The notes beneath the pieces are model-generated. The model was not told where the DNA came from. It worked only from the letters and a program-made list of their open reading frames with translations, and did not search any database. Shown here piece by piece: positions 1 to 7,932 of a stretch of 30,782 nucleotides of DNA. The translations under genes were made by a program, and so were the position numbers. The stretch comes from a virus, in IMG/VR virus record IMGVR_UViG_3300005289_000001, positions 1-30,782 of that record. The stretch is one strand, 5' to 3'. Within the stretch, counting starts at the first letter, position 1; each line of letters starts with the position of its first letter.

Positions 1-2
1 CA

Positions 3-776
3 TACCAAGGAGCAACGTATTTCTGCTTGGAGAGTGTAACTGGCACTGCTCCATTGCCACAAAATGCATCATGGGCATTGTTAGCAGCTCAAGGCGCTAA
101 GGGCGAGAAAGGCGACACTGGGGCACAGGGTGTTCAGGGCGTTGCTGGTCCGCAGGGGTTAACTGGACCGCAGGGTGTGCAGGGTGAGCGCGGCATAACT
201 GGTGCCACTGGCCAGCAAGGACCCAAGGGTGATACAGGCGAGCAAGGTCCAGCATCAACTTACACACTTCCAAATGCTACTGCTACAGTATTGGGTGGTG
301 TGAGAGTTGGTAGTGGTTTGTCTATTTCTACAGGACTTCTTTCTATTACGCCGAAAGAATACTTGTTTACAACAAGAAACTTAGCACAGACTTTTAATAG
401 TGTTGGAGAGACTGTCAACTTTAACTCTGGAACAATTGAAAGAGGTATATCTTACTCGTCTTCAAATAGCCAATTCACATTGAAGCAAGGAAAGATTTAC
501 AAGATTTCATTTAGCACTTCCGTAAATTTTTCTGCCGCAAATGGTTTTGTTTTGTTTGCGATGTTTAATGCTGCTACTGGAGTTCAATTGTCATCTGTGT
601 CGGCTGGATATTCTAGTATTGGTAGTGACTTTAATGAAGCTGGTAATGGTATTATGGATTTTATTTATATACCAACAACTAATATTTCTGCGTTGATTCG
701 TGTGGCGGCTATTCAGACTGGAGTAACTGCAACTATAAGGGTTGGATATACAAGTTTAACAATTCAGGAGATTTAA
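3..776 (+). CDS. Collagen-like phage structural protein, 5' end outside the window
   Basis: The reading frame is open to the left edge, so the gene begins before the window; the in-frame TTG at 27 is an unlikely start. The N-terminal part visible here (QGATYFCLES ... NASWALLAAQG) resembles short carbohydrate-binding-like modules that precede collagen segments in phage fibres. Then come 18 uninterrupted Gly-X-Y triplets, about codons 35-88 from base 3, expected to form a collagen triple helix, and a C-terminal region of about 160 residues rich in beta-strand residues, probably a trimeric jelly-roll tip. It lies directly before head-completion genes and far from the tail-fibre genes, which would suit a head fibre or capsid decoration. 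That role is inferred; a tail fibre is the alternative. A terminator follows at once. Confidence 0.8.
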   Translation, partial: YQGATYFCLESVTGTAPLPQNASWALLAAQGAKGEKGDTGAQGVQGVAGPQGLTGPQGVQGERGITGATGQQGPKGDTGEQGPASTYTLPNATATVLGGVRVGSGLSISTGLLSITPKEYLFTTRNLAQTFNSVGETVNFNSGTIERGISYSSSNSQFTLKQGKIYKISFSTSVNFSAANGFVLFAMFNAATGVQLSSVSAGYSSIGSDFNEAGNGIMDFIYIPTTNISALIRVAAIQTGVTATIRVGYTSLTIQEI

Positions 777-779
777 CAT

Positions 780-804
780 AAGCCGCTTTAATTAGCGGCT
801 TTTA
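780..804 (+). terminator. Rho-independent terminator
   Basis: An 8-bp perfect stem AAGCCGCT / AGCGGCTT (780-787 and 794-801) closes a TTAATT loop and runs into a short T tract. It sits just after the stop codon of the collagen-like gene and separates it from the connector genes. Confidence 0.85.
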
Positions 805-845
805 TTTGTGACTAAAATTAAGTAAAGCCAATTTTGGGTGTTATT

Positions 846-1254
846 ATGACTTTTTTTAGAAAAATTTAGAATGTACTTTCCAGAACTATCTGAAGCGCCA
901 GATGATAGAGTTGTATTTTTTAGTGATATTGCCAAGAACAGTATTTCTGCCAAGTATTGGGGCAATCTTTACGATGAAGGGTTATTGAATCTTACAGCTC
1001 ACTTGCTTACTTCTCGTTTTGGAAAAAATGGAAATGGCGATCCAGTAACAAACGCGCCACAAGGAGCAACAAGCAAGACCGTTGGTAAGCTATCAAAGGG
1101 CCTTGAATCTCGAAATAGTGGCATATATGCTAATGCTGGCGACTATGCTTTAACTGTTTATGGTCGGAGATATTGGGAGCTTTTACAATTAATCAAACCA
1201 ACGGTGCTGGTTATTTCTGGTGGATCTGGGTGTGCTGGAACTTTTTCAAGATGA
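846..1254 (+). CDS. DUF4054 family head-completion/connector protein (apparent 1-base frameshift near start)
   Basis: The protein from 871 onward has the DUF4054 pattern: an N-terminal FPEL motif, a helical middle with KYWGNLYDEG and AHLLTSRFG, and a C-terminal YGRRYWELL. DUF4054 proteins lie between capsid and tail genes and are thought to act in the head-tail connector. Members usually begin about ten residues before FPEL. Here ATG 846 runs into a stop after seven codons, but removing one T from the T7 tract at 851-857 gives MTFLEKFRMYFPEL, a family-like start. ATG 871 has no Shine-Dalgarno, whereas GGTG precedes 846. I therefore take 846 as the true start with an indel. The stop overlaps the next ATG (ATGA). 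Confidence 0.75.
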
Positions 1255-1409
1255 TAGATGTAAATGTAACTTTTGATGGCAGCAATATTATTGTAAATGG
1301 ATTTACTATTTACTTTAGGTGTGATAACGAGTGGATTATTGAGGGTGTTGACAGGTATTTTTTTGATATTGAAGATGCTGTAAATTACTGTTTAGAATAT
1401 AGCGGGTGA
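1251..1409 (+). CDS. Small hypothetical protein (52 aa)
   Basis: ATG 1251 overlaps the stop of the DUF4054 gene as ATGA, which implies translational coupling. The product begins MIDVNVTFDG and ends AVNYCLEYSG. It is acidic and probably beta-rich, with no recognisable domain. The frame is open further upstream to 1173, but that extension would overlap conserved DUF4054 coding sequence and gives an improbable Trp-rich stretch, so I use the coupled start. It lies 3 bp before the gp10-like gene. Confidence 0.6.
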   Translation: MIDVNVTFDGSNIIVNGFTIYFRCDNEWIIEGVDRYFFDIEDAVNYCLEYSG

Positions 1410-1412
1410 CAT

Positions 1413-1868
1413 ATGACAATATTAAAAGATACAAAATTATCAGGTCTTAGGGGTTTTATTGATCGTATTCGTGATATTGGAAAGCCAAAGGTTTTAGTTG
1501 GAGTTCCAGCATCAAAGAATAGACCTCATGATGCTGGTGGAATTTCAATGGCTGGACTTGCTGCTGTTCATGAGCTTGGTATAGGAGTTCCAGAGCGGTC
1601 TTATTTACGATCAGCTATCCTTGAGGGGAGGGGTGAATTAACCGCAACCATTGCCCAAGGAACAGTGGCATATTCTCGACAAAACAAAAAGCTTGATGCA
1701 AATTTTTATAACAATATTGGGCTATTTGGATCTAATCTTGTTAAAGCTAAAATCGCAAAAGGACCATTCACGCCACTTAAGCCGGAAACCATTAAACGCA
1801 AAGGAAGCTCTTTGCCCCTTGTTGATACTGGTGCCTTGCGTCAAGCTTTTACTTGGGAGGTTCGTTAG
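1413..1868 (+). CDS. HK97 gp10-like head-tail connector / tail completion protein
   Basis: This 151-residue protein has the signature of gp10/neck proteins: HELGIGVPERSYLRSAI around residues 53-69 and a C-terminal PLVDTGALRQAFTWEV, where LVDTGxLRxx is highly typical. Such proteins form the ring that joins the connector to the tail tube. Its place between the DUF4054 gene and the neck terminator agrees. The stop codon shares its last base with the GTG start of the next gene. Confidence 0.8.
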   Translation: MTILKDTKLSGLRGFIDRIRDIGKPKVLVGVPASKNRPHDAGGISMAGLAAVHELGIGVPERSYLRSAILEGRGELTATIAQGTVAYSRQNKKLDANFYNNIGLFGSNLVKAKIAKGPFTPLKPETIKRKGSSLPLVDTGALRQAFTWEVR

Positions 1869-2065
1869 TGCGTATAGGTTCAAATTGTTTCATTATTAGG
1901 TGTGATATTTCCAAGACAATGAAAAGGGCTTGTAAGCTTGTTGAAAAAGGAAATATTTATTATATAGTTTCAACAAAAGATGATCCAAGCGAAAAGTATT
2001 TTGTTTTACCAAATCACCTGAGAGCGCCTCTGGATGGTGAAACAAATGTAAGATTATTTGAGTAA
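1868..2065 (+). CDS. Small hypothetical protein in the connector operon (65 aa)
   Basis: I choose GTG 1868 because GGGAGG lies about 7 bases upstream and the codon overlaps the previous TAG by one base; an in-frame TTG at 1853 is less likely. The product has SNCFIIRCDI near its start and reads as a small basic-then-acidic alpha/beta protein. I do not recognise its family. Its position suggests a minor role in neck or head completion, or none in the virion. Confidence 0.6.
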   Translation: MRIGSNCFIIRCDISKTMKRACKLVEKGNIYYIVSTKDDPSEKYFVLPNHLRAPLDGETNVRLFE

Positions 2066-2074
2066 TGATATAAT

Positions 2075-2099
2075 AGCCTTCAAACATGAGGGCTTTTTT
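2075..2099 (+). terminator. Terminator-like hairpin abutting a start codon
   Basis: AGCCTTC / GAGGGCT (7 bp, one G-U pair, loop AAACAT) followed by six T and directly by ATG 2100. The right arm contains GAGGG, which is also the only good Shine-Dalgarno for the next gene. A perfect TATAAT lies immediately before the left arm (2069-2074), without a clear -35. Confidence 0.6.
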
Positions 2100-2480
2100 A
2101 TGTTAGATATATCTGAATTGCTTGATGATGAGGATTTTATTCAAACTGTCGAGTTTGGAATTGTTACCCAATCAACCGATGATAGTGGTGGTCCATTAGA
2201 AACCGAGCAAAGAGATTCTCATCCAAATACAAATGTACAGCCAGCAAGTGGAGCATCATTACAGAGGCTTCCAGAGGGTGAGAGAACAAAAGATGTTCAG
2301 CAAGTATTTACCAAGTCTTCATTTCCATTAAAGAATGGCGATTACATGTATTATGATGGTAAAAAATACAGATGCACTACCGAGGAAAATTGGAGCAAGT
2401 ATGGCTATTACGACGCATTATTTATTCGATACGAAGGATCTCAGGAAATTAATAGCCAAGGTTTTGAACCTTTCGCCTGA
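2100..2480 (+). CDS. Phage connector-region protein, unknown function (126 aa)
   Basis: ATG 2100 is preceded by GAGGG at suitable spacing; an in-frame TTG at 2058 would read through the hairpin and is rejected. The product starts MLDISELLDDEDF, has a polar Pro/Ser/Gln-rich middle, and ends with a compact segment YRCTTEENWSKYGYYDALF. Similar C-terminal segments occur in small proteins found between connector and sheath genes of DUF3383-type myophages. It overlaps the neck terminator gene by 80 bp. A role in head-tail joining is inferred from position only. Confidence 0.65.
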   Translation: MLDISELLDDEDFIQTVEFGIVTQSTDDSGGPLETEQRDSHPNTNVQPASGASLQRLPEGERTKDVQQVFTKSSFPLKNGDYMYYDGKKYRCTTEENWSKYGYYDALFIRYEGSQEINSQGFEPFA

Positions 2481-2899
2481 AAGAGTAATTGAAGCAAGCA
2501 CACAGGTTAATACCGAAGAATGGGGAACCTATGCAACTGTATTGCAAGTAACATCTACAAAACAATGGAACAAGCGTTAAATTTGATGGAGATACTGAAA
2601 CGGAGTTTGCCGAAACTCAATATACGGTAATGTATTCTGTTAATGTTATTGGCAAGAATTCAATTTTAATGGCTAATAGAACTCTACCCGTTTTTAGTAT
2701 GAATAGTATTATTAATGAGTTAAAATCATTAAATATTGGTATACTTCAAATATCTGCTGTTAGGGCTGTGCCCGTTGCTATTGATGGTGGATATGAGGAA
2801 AGAGCGCAGTTTGATCTTTTTGTAAGCCAATCAACAATAGTTAAAGAGCAATTAAATGCCGTTAATTCGGTTGAAATCCAACTCAATGTAGAGCAATGA
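2401..2899 (+). CDS. Neck terminator gp12-like (LIC_12616-type) protein, apparent frameshift
   Basis: The first half begins at ATG 2401 (GGAG about 7 bases upstream) with MAITTHYLFDTKDL and continues KVLNLSPERVIEA. The second half lies in the +1 frame: KFDGDTETEFAETQYTVMYS and later GGYEERAQFDLFVS. Together they match the usual layout and length (about 165 residues) of this family, which caps the tail at the neck. The break falls at the A4 run 2559-2562; removing one A gives the continuous STNNGTSVKFDGD. Without the correction the first part stops at 2580 and the second would have to restart at ATG 2630, which has no good ribosome-binding site. Confidence 0.7.
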
Positions 2900-2906
2900 G
2901 GTTTAA

Positions 2907-4415
2907 ATGTCATTATCATTAAATCGATTCTTTACCGTTCGATTGCCGCGCACCCCAAGCGCGGTACAGGTTCAAGACCAATCGTTAGCGGTATATGTTA
3001 CTGATCAACCTTCAGATCAGTTTATTGATAACCTATACTTGTATGCTTCAGAACAAACTGAAGTTGAGCAAATTTTTGGAACATCTAGTGAGGTAGCTTC
3101 CGCAACTAGCAAGGCTTTTTCTCATCCGTTACGCCCATCTCAGGTTATTGTTGTTTACTGGAATAAAACAGGAATAGCAATTGCATCTCGCGCAAATAGC
3201 CTAACTGCAACTGCATCACCACTGTCATTTGCAAACCTTAAGCCAACATATAATTTCACAATTACGTCTCGTAATGTAACAGAAAGCGTATCTTATGTTG
3301 CTACTGAGGCCGTTACTGATTACGATACTTTTGTTGTTGCATTAAATGATGCACTAGGCGCTTCAAGTCGTTTTGTTTTTGCTTATGCTGATGGCGTTTT
3401 TTCATTATCATCAAAAGTTGTTGGTGCTGATGTTGATACGGACAATATTCAAATTGCTGTAAATCCTTTTGACTTGAATAATATTGCGGAAGATCTTCGA
3501 TTAACCATTAATCGTGGCGTTAAAAGCATTCGTGGTATGGATGGGTCAACTCCAGATCCTCAAACTATTGTTGATTTAATCTCTCGTTTGGATGACGAGA
3601 TGCCGAACTATTACGGATTCTACAACACAGCATCCGTTACCGATCAAGAGATTGAAGATACACATGATCGATTACAGGCATCAAATAGGCCACACATTTA
3701 TGTGATGACGGCTCTTGCTGATTATTTATTAGACTTTAACCAGACAAACCCTCTTTACCGTATTGCTCAAAAGAATAGCCAAATTATGCTAGCTCAGCTT
3801 AATAAGCTTGGAGATAAGCATGCGGCAGTTCAGGCAATGGTTCAAATCTCATCTACAAATTGGGATGGGGTAAATACAGCCCAAACCCTTAAATTTAAGA
3901 CTCAAAATTCAGTACAGTCTGATGCTGGAATTACCACAACAATTGCTAATCGTGCAGATCGTTTAGGTATTAACTATTACACTGATTATGACGGGACCAC
4001 ATTCTTAGCTGAAGGTCGCACAGTTGGCACCGAGATATTCTTTGCTGACTCTACTGTTGGTCGTCATGCTTTGGCAACTCGCTTGCAGGCTGCTGGCGCA
4101 ACTCGACTTGTACAGCAACCCAAGATCCCACAAACAGATGAGGGCCAAGTAACTCTACAATCTGCATTGGTTCGAGTTCTTGAGCAGTTTGTGCGAAATG
4201 GGTTCTTGGGTCGCAATTTAACTTGGAATGGTAATGGTTTTGGTGAGCTAGTCACTGGTCAGGTTCTAGAGGCTGGATGGTACATGTTCTCCGACTCATA
4301 CACTCTTCAATCGCAATCTGATCGTGAGGCACGTAAAGCAATGCCGATTCAAGTTGCTGCCAAAGAAGCTGGCGCGATTCATAGCGCAGACATTTTAATT
4401 TACGTGGAGCGATAA
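2907..4415 (+). CDS. Tail sheath protein (DUF3383 family)
   Basis: This 502-residue protein is the contractile sheath subunit. The N-terminus MSLSLNRFFTVRLPRTPSAV, the segment QVIVVYWNKTG near residue 85, the central VDLISRLDDEMPNYYGFY and the C-terminal GWYMFSDSYTLQSQSDREAR match DUF3383 proteins, which take the sheath position in many contractile phages. Length is normal for the family. It is preceded by GAGG and followed after 3 bp by the tube gene, the usual sheath-tube order. GC-rich patches such as 2945-2965 are the only compositional oddity. Confidence 0.92.
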   Translation: MSLSLNRFFTVRLPRTPSAVQVQDQSLAVYVTDQPSDQFIDNLYLYASEQTEVEQIFGTSSEVASATSKAFSHPLRPSQVIVVYWNKTGIAIASRANSLTATASPLSFANLKPTYNFTITSRNVTESVSYVATEAVTDYDTFVVALNDALGASSRFVFAYADGVFSLSSKVVGADVDTDNIQIAVNPFDLNNIAEDLRLTINRGVKSIRGMDGSTPDPQTIVDLISRLDDEMPNYYGFYNTASVTDQEIEDTHDRLQASNRPHIYVMTALADYLLDFNQTNPLYRIAQKNSQIMLAQLNKLGDKHAAVQAMVQISSTNWDGVNTAQTLKFKTQNSVQSDAGITTTIANRADRLGINYYTDYDGTTFLAEGRTVGTEIFFADSTVGRHALATRLQAAGATRLVQQPKIPQTDEGQVTLQSALVRVLEQFVRNGFLGRNLTWNGNGFGELVTGQVLEAGWYMFSDSYTLQSQSDREARKAMPIQVAAKEAGAIHSADILIYVER

Positions 4416-4418
4416 TAT

Positions 4419-4847
4419 ATGTCGGCTTATGATCATAATTTTAGCGTATTAGCTATTGATGGTTATAGAATTACAGGCTTTGTTGATGCTGCTGATTCTA
4501 TTGCTTTTAACTACCCAAATGGAGAAGGAACCATTACTTATGGTGCTCAGGCTGGGCAATATGCATTTGTTGCTTCTGGCAATGGTAAAGCGGTTCAACT
4601 TGTATTTAAATTGCTACAAGGCCATGAAGATAACAAATTCATGCTTGAGCGATTAAAGTCGCAACGAAACTTGCGTAATCACACTCCATTAACTTGTAGC
4701 TATCAAAACATTGTAAGTGGTGATACTATTACTGCTACAGATGGTTGGATTGTTACACGTGCGGGATATGTTCGCGGTACAGCACATAACGACGGCACAT
4801 GGACAATTGAATTTGTTAATGAAAATTCTGATTACACAGGTAAATAA
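4419..4847 (+). CDS. Tail tube protein (DUF3277 family)
   Basis: The 142-residue product has the features of DUF3277 tube proteins: YDHNFSVLAIDGYRITGF at the start, a ...FNYPNGEGTITYGAQAGQYAF segment, and GTAHNDGTWTIEFVNEN near the end. It would polymerise into the inner tube beneath the sheath. It follows the sheath gene directly and precedes the chaperone gene, the canonical order. Length is typical. Confidence 0.88.
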   Translation: MSAYDHNFSVLAIDGYRITGFVDAADSIAFNYPNGEGTITYGAQAGQYAFVASGNGKAVQLVFKLLQGHEDNKFMLERLKSQRNLRNHTPLTCSYQNIVSGDTITATDGWIVTRAGYVRGTAHNDGTWTIEFVNENSDYTGK

Positions 4848-4849
4848 AT

Positions 4850-5296
4850 ATGAGTGAGAAAATTAACACCCTTGAGCTTGATGATGTTGTTTATCATTTT
4901 TCAGAAGCTGATGTTTTTAAAGCAAAAAAGAATGCTGAAATGCTTATGTCTTTGGCACGTGGTGCTTTAAAAATTAAAGGAAAAGGCGAAGGTCAGTCTG
5001 GTTTTGATGTTGATATTGATCCTGCTGAAATCCTTGCAAACCTCTCAAGCTCTGAAGCTGATAAAATTCAAGAGTTTATTTGGTCAACTGTAATGGTTGT
5101 AAAAAATGGCGAGGGTGTTAAATTTTCTTCTCAGGCTGACCGATCAATTCACCTTGGTCAATATCGCTCACATGTTTATCCTATTATCATATTTGGTGCT
5201 AAATTCCATTTTTTGGATTTTTTACCAACTGGGGGAGAATTTGCGAAAAGTATCTTTGGGCAGGCGGTGAACAAGATGGTAGCGAATCTCAAGTAG
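4850..5296 (+). CDS. Tail assembly chaperone, short form
   Basis: This 148-residue protein, starting MSEKINTLELDDVVYHF, is the unshifted product of the tail assembly chaperone locus, functionally like lambda gpG. It lies between tube and tape measure genes, where such chaperones are always found. The last 30 codons overlap a second open frame (from 5203 on) reached by -1 frameshifting; see the long form. The short form is expected to be the major product and not to be part of the virion. Confidence 0.85.
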   Translation: MSEKINTLELDDVVYHFSEADVFKAKKNAEMLMSLARGALKIKGKGEGQSGFDVDIDPAEILANLSSSEADKIQEFIWSTVMVVKNGEGVKFSSQADRSIHLGQYRSHVYPIIIFGAKFHFLDFLPTGGEFAKSIFGQAVNKMVANLK

Positions 5297-5451
5297 ATTG
5301 GTTTAAATTTGCCCCAATAATTAAAGGGTATTGCACAATGACCGAACTAAAAAACGGTGTGTATAGCCTTGATGAGTTTCTTGAATTGCATGAGGCAATA
5401 GCTGATATGGCAATAAAAGAAAAAGAGCAGATGGATCAAAATAAGACCTAG
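4850..5451 (+). CDS. Tail assembly chaperone, long form by -1 ribosomal frameshift
   Basis: The -1 frame is open from 5203 to a TAG at 5449-5451 and encodes DWFKFAPIIKGYC, then TELKNGVYSLDEFLELHEAI and a charged tail ending DQNKT. A Trp-x-x-x-x-x-P-x-x-x-G segment followed by a short helical domain is the usual second half of chaperones of this kind, functionally like lambda gpGT. Slippage at T TTT TTA (5218-5224) would give a fusion of about 200 residues. The fusion is thought to bind the tape measure protein and recruit tube subunits. The extension has no good independent start: the internal ATG at 5338 would lose half of it. Confidence 0.8.
5209..5224 (+). promoter_or_regulatory. Programmed -1 frameshift site with two slippery heptamers
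   Basis: Two heptamers of the X XXY YYZ type lie in the correct phase: T TTT TTG at 5209-5215 and T TTT TTA at 5218-5224. The -1 frame becomes open at 5203, just before them. The second is one of the strongest known slippery sequences. I see no obvious strong pseudoknot downstream. Confidence 0.75.
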
Positions 5452-5469
5452 CGCAAGCTGGGTTTTTTT
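5446..5469 (+). terminator. Rho-independent terminator
   Basis: ACCTAGC / GCTGGGT (7 bp, one G-U) with a GCAA tetraloop and seven T. The left arm includes the stop codon of the long chaperone form. An ATG follows at 5471, so the hairpin lies directly upstream of the tape measure gene. Confidence 0.75.
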
Positions 5470-5506
5470 AATGGTACAATACAAAAATAATATAAGGGTT
5501 CCTATT

Positions 5507-7108
5507 ATGGTAATTGACGAATTTTTGATTGCCCTTGGATTGAGGGTTGATAGATCAGATATCGCTGCTGCTGAGCAATTAGGCGAGGCTGTTAATGATA
5601 TTGGCGATAATGCAGATAATGCCTCTCGTGGACTTGGTCGAGCCTATGAAGCTACTGACGGATTTGTGTCTGGAATTGAAGGCGCTTTAGGCATTCTTGG
5701 ATTCTTTACTGGTGTTCTTGGTGGGATTCTTGCATCGACTCATGGTGTTATTTCCGAGCTTGATGATTTAATTAAAGATGAAAAGCTATTAACTGAAGTT
5801 ACTAAAGAGCAAGTTAGGCAAGCCAAGGCATACAATGAGTCGGTTGAGAATCTTGGAAAAAGGTTTACTTCACTGAGGGTTGAGATTGCCTTTTCATTTT
5901 TGCCAGCATTGCAGAGACTTGTTAATAATCTTGATGATTTTTTAAGAGTTAATAAGGATTTAATTGTAAATGGCCTTGTGGCTTTATTTGATATTATTAG
6001 CTCTATAGTGCAATTATTTACTAGTTTTATTAGATTTATTGATTTAATTATTGAGTCTACTTTGGGCTGGGAAAAAACACTATATCTTCTTGCTGCTGCT
6101 TTAGCTTATGTAAGACGCGCTTCTATACTTGCATTCTTCACAAACCCAGTGACATTGATCATTGCGGCTATTGCTGGTTTGCTAATCTTAATTGATGACT
6201 TTATTACATATCTTGATGGTGGTGAGTCTGAGTTTGGTGAGTTCTGGGGGGCAATGCTTGAAGGTATTGATTTGGCAATCGCTGGATGGAATAATTTTAT
6301 TGACATCGTAGCGGGTATTTTCGCCAGAATTGGGGCTTTCTTTGTTGGTCTATACCAATCTATTGTTGAGGCATTGCAGCCGATTGTGACTTTCTTTACG
6401 TCCATATTTGGGGTCATTGCTAATATCATTAGTGGATATGTTGATATCTGGTCTGGCATCTTTGGCTTCATTACTGCTGCATGGCGTGGAGATGTTGAGG
6501 GAGCGAGAGAATCTTTAGGTAAAATATTTGAAGGGTTCAAGCAATTATTTAAAGGCGTTGCCGACTTCTTTGTAACAGTTTTTGATGCTGGTGTATCAAT
6601 CGTTGTTTCGTTGTTTACAAATCTAAGTGCGCTATTTCAAGCTTACATTGATATGTGGACCAATATTTTTAATAAGATTATTGAGATTATTCCTAATTCA
6701 TTTGAATCTGCTGCTGACTTATCTAAACGTGTTGTTGTCGGTTTATTTAATTTCATTATCGGTGCTGCTAGATCATTTGTTACTGGCATTGGAAACGTAT
6801 TCTTTGTAATTACAGAATTACTTAAAGCTCCATTCAAGAATGCTTTCGATTATGTATTGAATCTATTTAATCGCTTGCCATCATTGATTGGTGGTATCAT
6901 TTCCAGATTGCCAGTGGTTGGCGCTGTATCGTCAATTGGATCAGCTATTACTAATGGTGTGAATCGTGTGACTAATAACATTGGAGGCTCTACACAGGCC
7001 ACAATCAATATTACATCACCAAACCCAACGAGTGCAGCAAATCAAACCGCTTCAGCATTAAGCAACTTACAGGCTCAAAGGAACCTAGGTGGACAGGTGA
7101 TTGCATGA
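5507..7108 (+). CDS. Tail tape measure protein
   Basis: A protein of about 533 residues with N-terminal MVIDEFLIALGLRVDRSDIA, a start typical of tape measures. Hydrophobic helices follow at about 60-85 and 185-290, then repeated amphipathic segments rich in Phe, Ile and Gly. It sets tail length; at the usual 1.5 angstrom per residue the tail would be near 80 nm, which is short. ATG 5507 has AAGGG 8 bases upstream and is preferred; ATG 5471 would add 12 residues and sits right after a terminator. No lysozyme or peptidase domain is visible. It overlaps the next gene as ATGA. Confidence 0.88.
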   Translation: MVIDEFLIALGLRVDRSDIAAAEQLGEAVNDIGDNADNASRGLGRAYEATDGFVSGIEGALGILGFFTGVLGGILASTHGVISELDDLIKDEKLLTEVTKEQVRQAKAYNESVENLGKRFTSLRVEIAFSFLPALQRLVNNLDDFLRVNKDLIVNGLVALFDIISSIVQLFTSFIRFIDLIIESTLGWEKTLYLLAAALAYVRRASILAFFTNPVTLIIAAIAGLLILIDDFITYLDGGESEFGEFWGAMLEGIDLAIAGWNNFIDIVAGIFARIGAFFVGLYQSIVEALQPIVTFFTSIFGVIANIISGYVDIWSGIFGFITAAWRGDVEGARESLGKIFEGFKQLFKGVADFFVTVFDAGVSIVVSLFTNLSALFQAYIDMWTNIFNKIIEIIPNSFESAADLSKRVVVGLFNFIIGAARSFVTGIGNVFFVITELLKAPFKNAFDYVLNLFNRLPSLIGGIISRLPVVGAVSSIGSAITNGVNRVTNNIGGSTQATINITSPNPTSAANQTASALSNLQAQRNLGGQVIA

Positions 7109-7932
7109 TAATTGATCTTATTAAGGAATACTCAAATAAAACAACTGTTGTTTCTGGTTTCTCTGTTGGCTCATTTGTCTTCGACTGCCAACTTGAGGAG
7201 TCGCATGAGTCTCGATTGACTGTTTCTGAGAATGCTTTGGAGAGTGGCGCAATTGTTGCCGACCACTCTTACTTAGAGCCTAAAACTTATTCAGTACAAG
7301 GGCTTGTTGTTTCTTACAATCCACCATCTCAACTTGCTAGAAACATTTCCAGTGACTTAAGATTATTAAAAGATCTGCCATTCTTGAATGGGATTGTGGG
7401 CCAAACCGAGCAAGCAATTGCTCGCGTTACTCGTCTTGCTGGTCAGGTTAGTAATGCGGTTACAACGGTTGCCAATGTTGCTAATCGTTTTGGTATTCAA
7501 TTACCAAACTCAATAAACTCTCTTTCCGATTCAACTCAAGACACCTTGACCCGCCAACAAAGAGCATACCAAGATCTGCTTTATATTCAGGCAAATGGTC
7601 AATTCTTAAGTATTACGAGTGGACTCAAGTCTTACAGTAATGTTCTGTTGACTGGTGTTGTTGCAAACAAGGGTATTGATGATGCGGTGACAATTGCCCT
7701 TGAATTTCGTGAGCAGTTTATTACTGAGACGCGCACGGTTCAAGGTCTTGTGGTAAATGTTCCAGCAAGACAGGCGGCACCAACATCAAAGACAGATGGA
7801 GATAAAAAAACGGGTAGAGCGAAAGATCAAGCAGCAAAACCAAAATCAAAAGGAACTGTGCAACCAGTTCAGCAGTCTGGAAATAGAAAGTCTGTTGCTC
7901 GTTCAATCGGCGACGTAATCAGGGGTTTATAA
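7105..7932 (+). CDS. Dit-like baseplate protein
   Basis: The 275-residue product has the N-terminal pattern of the Dit-like tail domain: FVFDCQLEESHESRLTVSEN, DHSYLEPKTYSVQGLVV, and later a strand-rich LKSYSNVLLTGVV ... ALEFREQF. Such proteins form the ring around the hub under the tube. The last 50 residues are Lys/Gln/Pro-rich and probably disordered. It is coupled on both sides: ATGA overlap with the tape measure and shared bases with the plug gene. Confidence 0.8.
   Translation: MIIDLIKEYSNKTTVVSGFSVGSFVFDCQLEESHESRLTVSENALESGAIVADHSYLEPKTYSVQGLVVSYNPPSQLARNISSDLRLLKDLPFLNGIVGQTEQAIARVTRLAGQVSNAVTTVANVANRFGIQLPNSINSLSDSTQDTLTRQQRAYQDLLYIQANGQFLSITSGLKSYSNVLLTGVVANKGIDDAVTIALEFREQFITETRTVQGLVVNVPARQAAPTSKTDGDKKTGRAKDQAAKPKSKGTVQPVQQSGNRKSVARSIGDVIRGL

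Noticed and set aside
86-270. Short repeated units in the collagen-like gene that could be taken for a CRISPR or tandem repeat array
   Set aside because: The 9-base periodicity is the Gly-X-Y coding pattern of one long reading frame; there are no unique spacers.
851-857. Programmed slippage on the T7 tract at the DUF4054 start
   Set aside because: Slippage within the first codons of a connector gene is not known in this family, and four similar homopolymer breaks elsewhere make a base error more likely.
1173-1254. Upstream extension of the 52-residue gene, starting at 1173
   Set aside because: It lies in a second frame under conserved DUF4054 sequence and gives an improbable Trp/Phe-rich stretch; the coupled ATG 1251 is better.
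5338-5451. Independent small gene starting at ATG 5338
   Set aside because: It would cover only half of the conserved extension and has no good ribosome-binding site; -1 frameshifting from the chaperone explains the whole frame.
6106-6540. Long minus-strand frame inside the tape measure gene
   Set aside because: Antisense shadow of a well-supported gene; no ribosome-binding site or family character.
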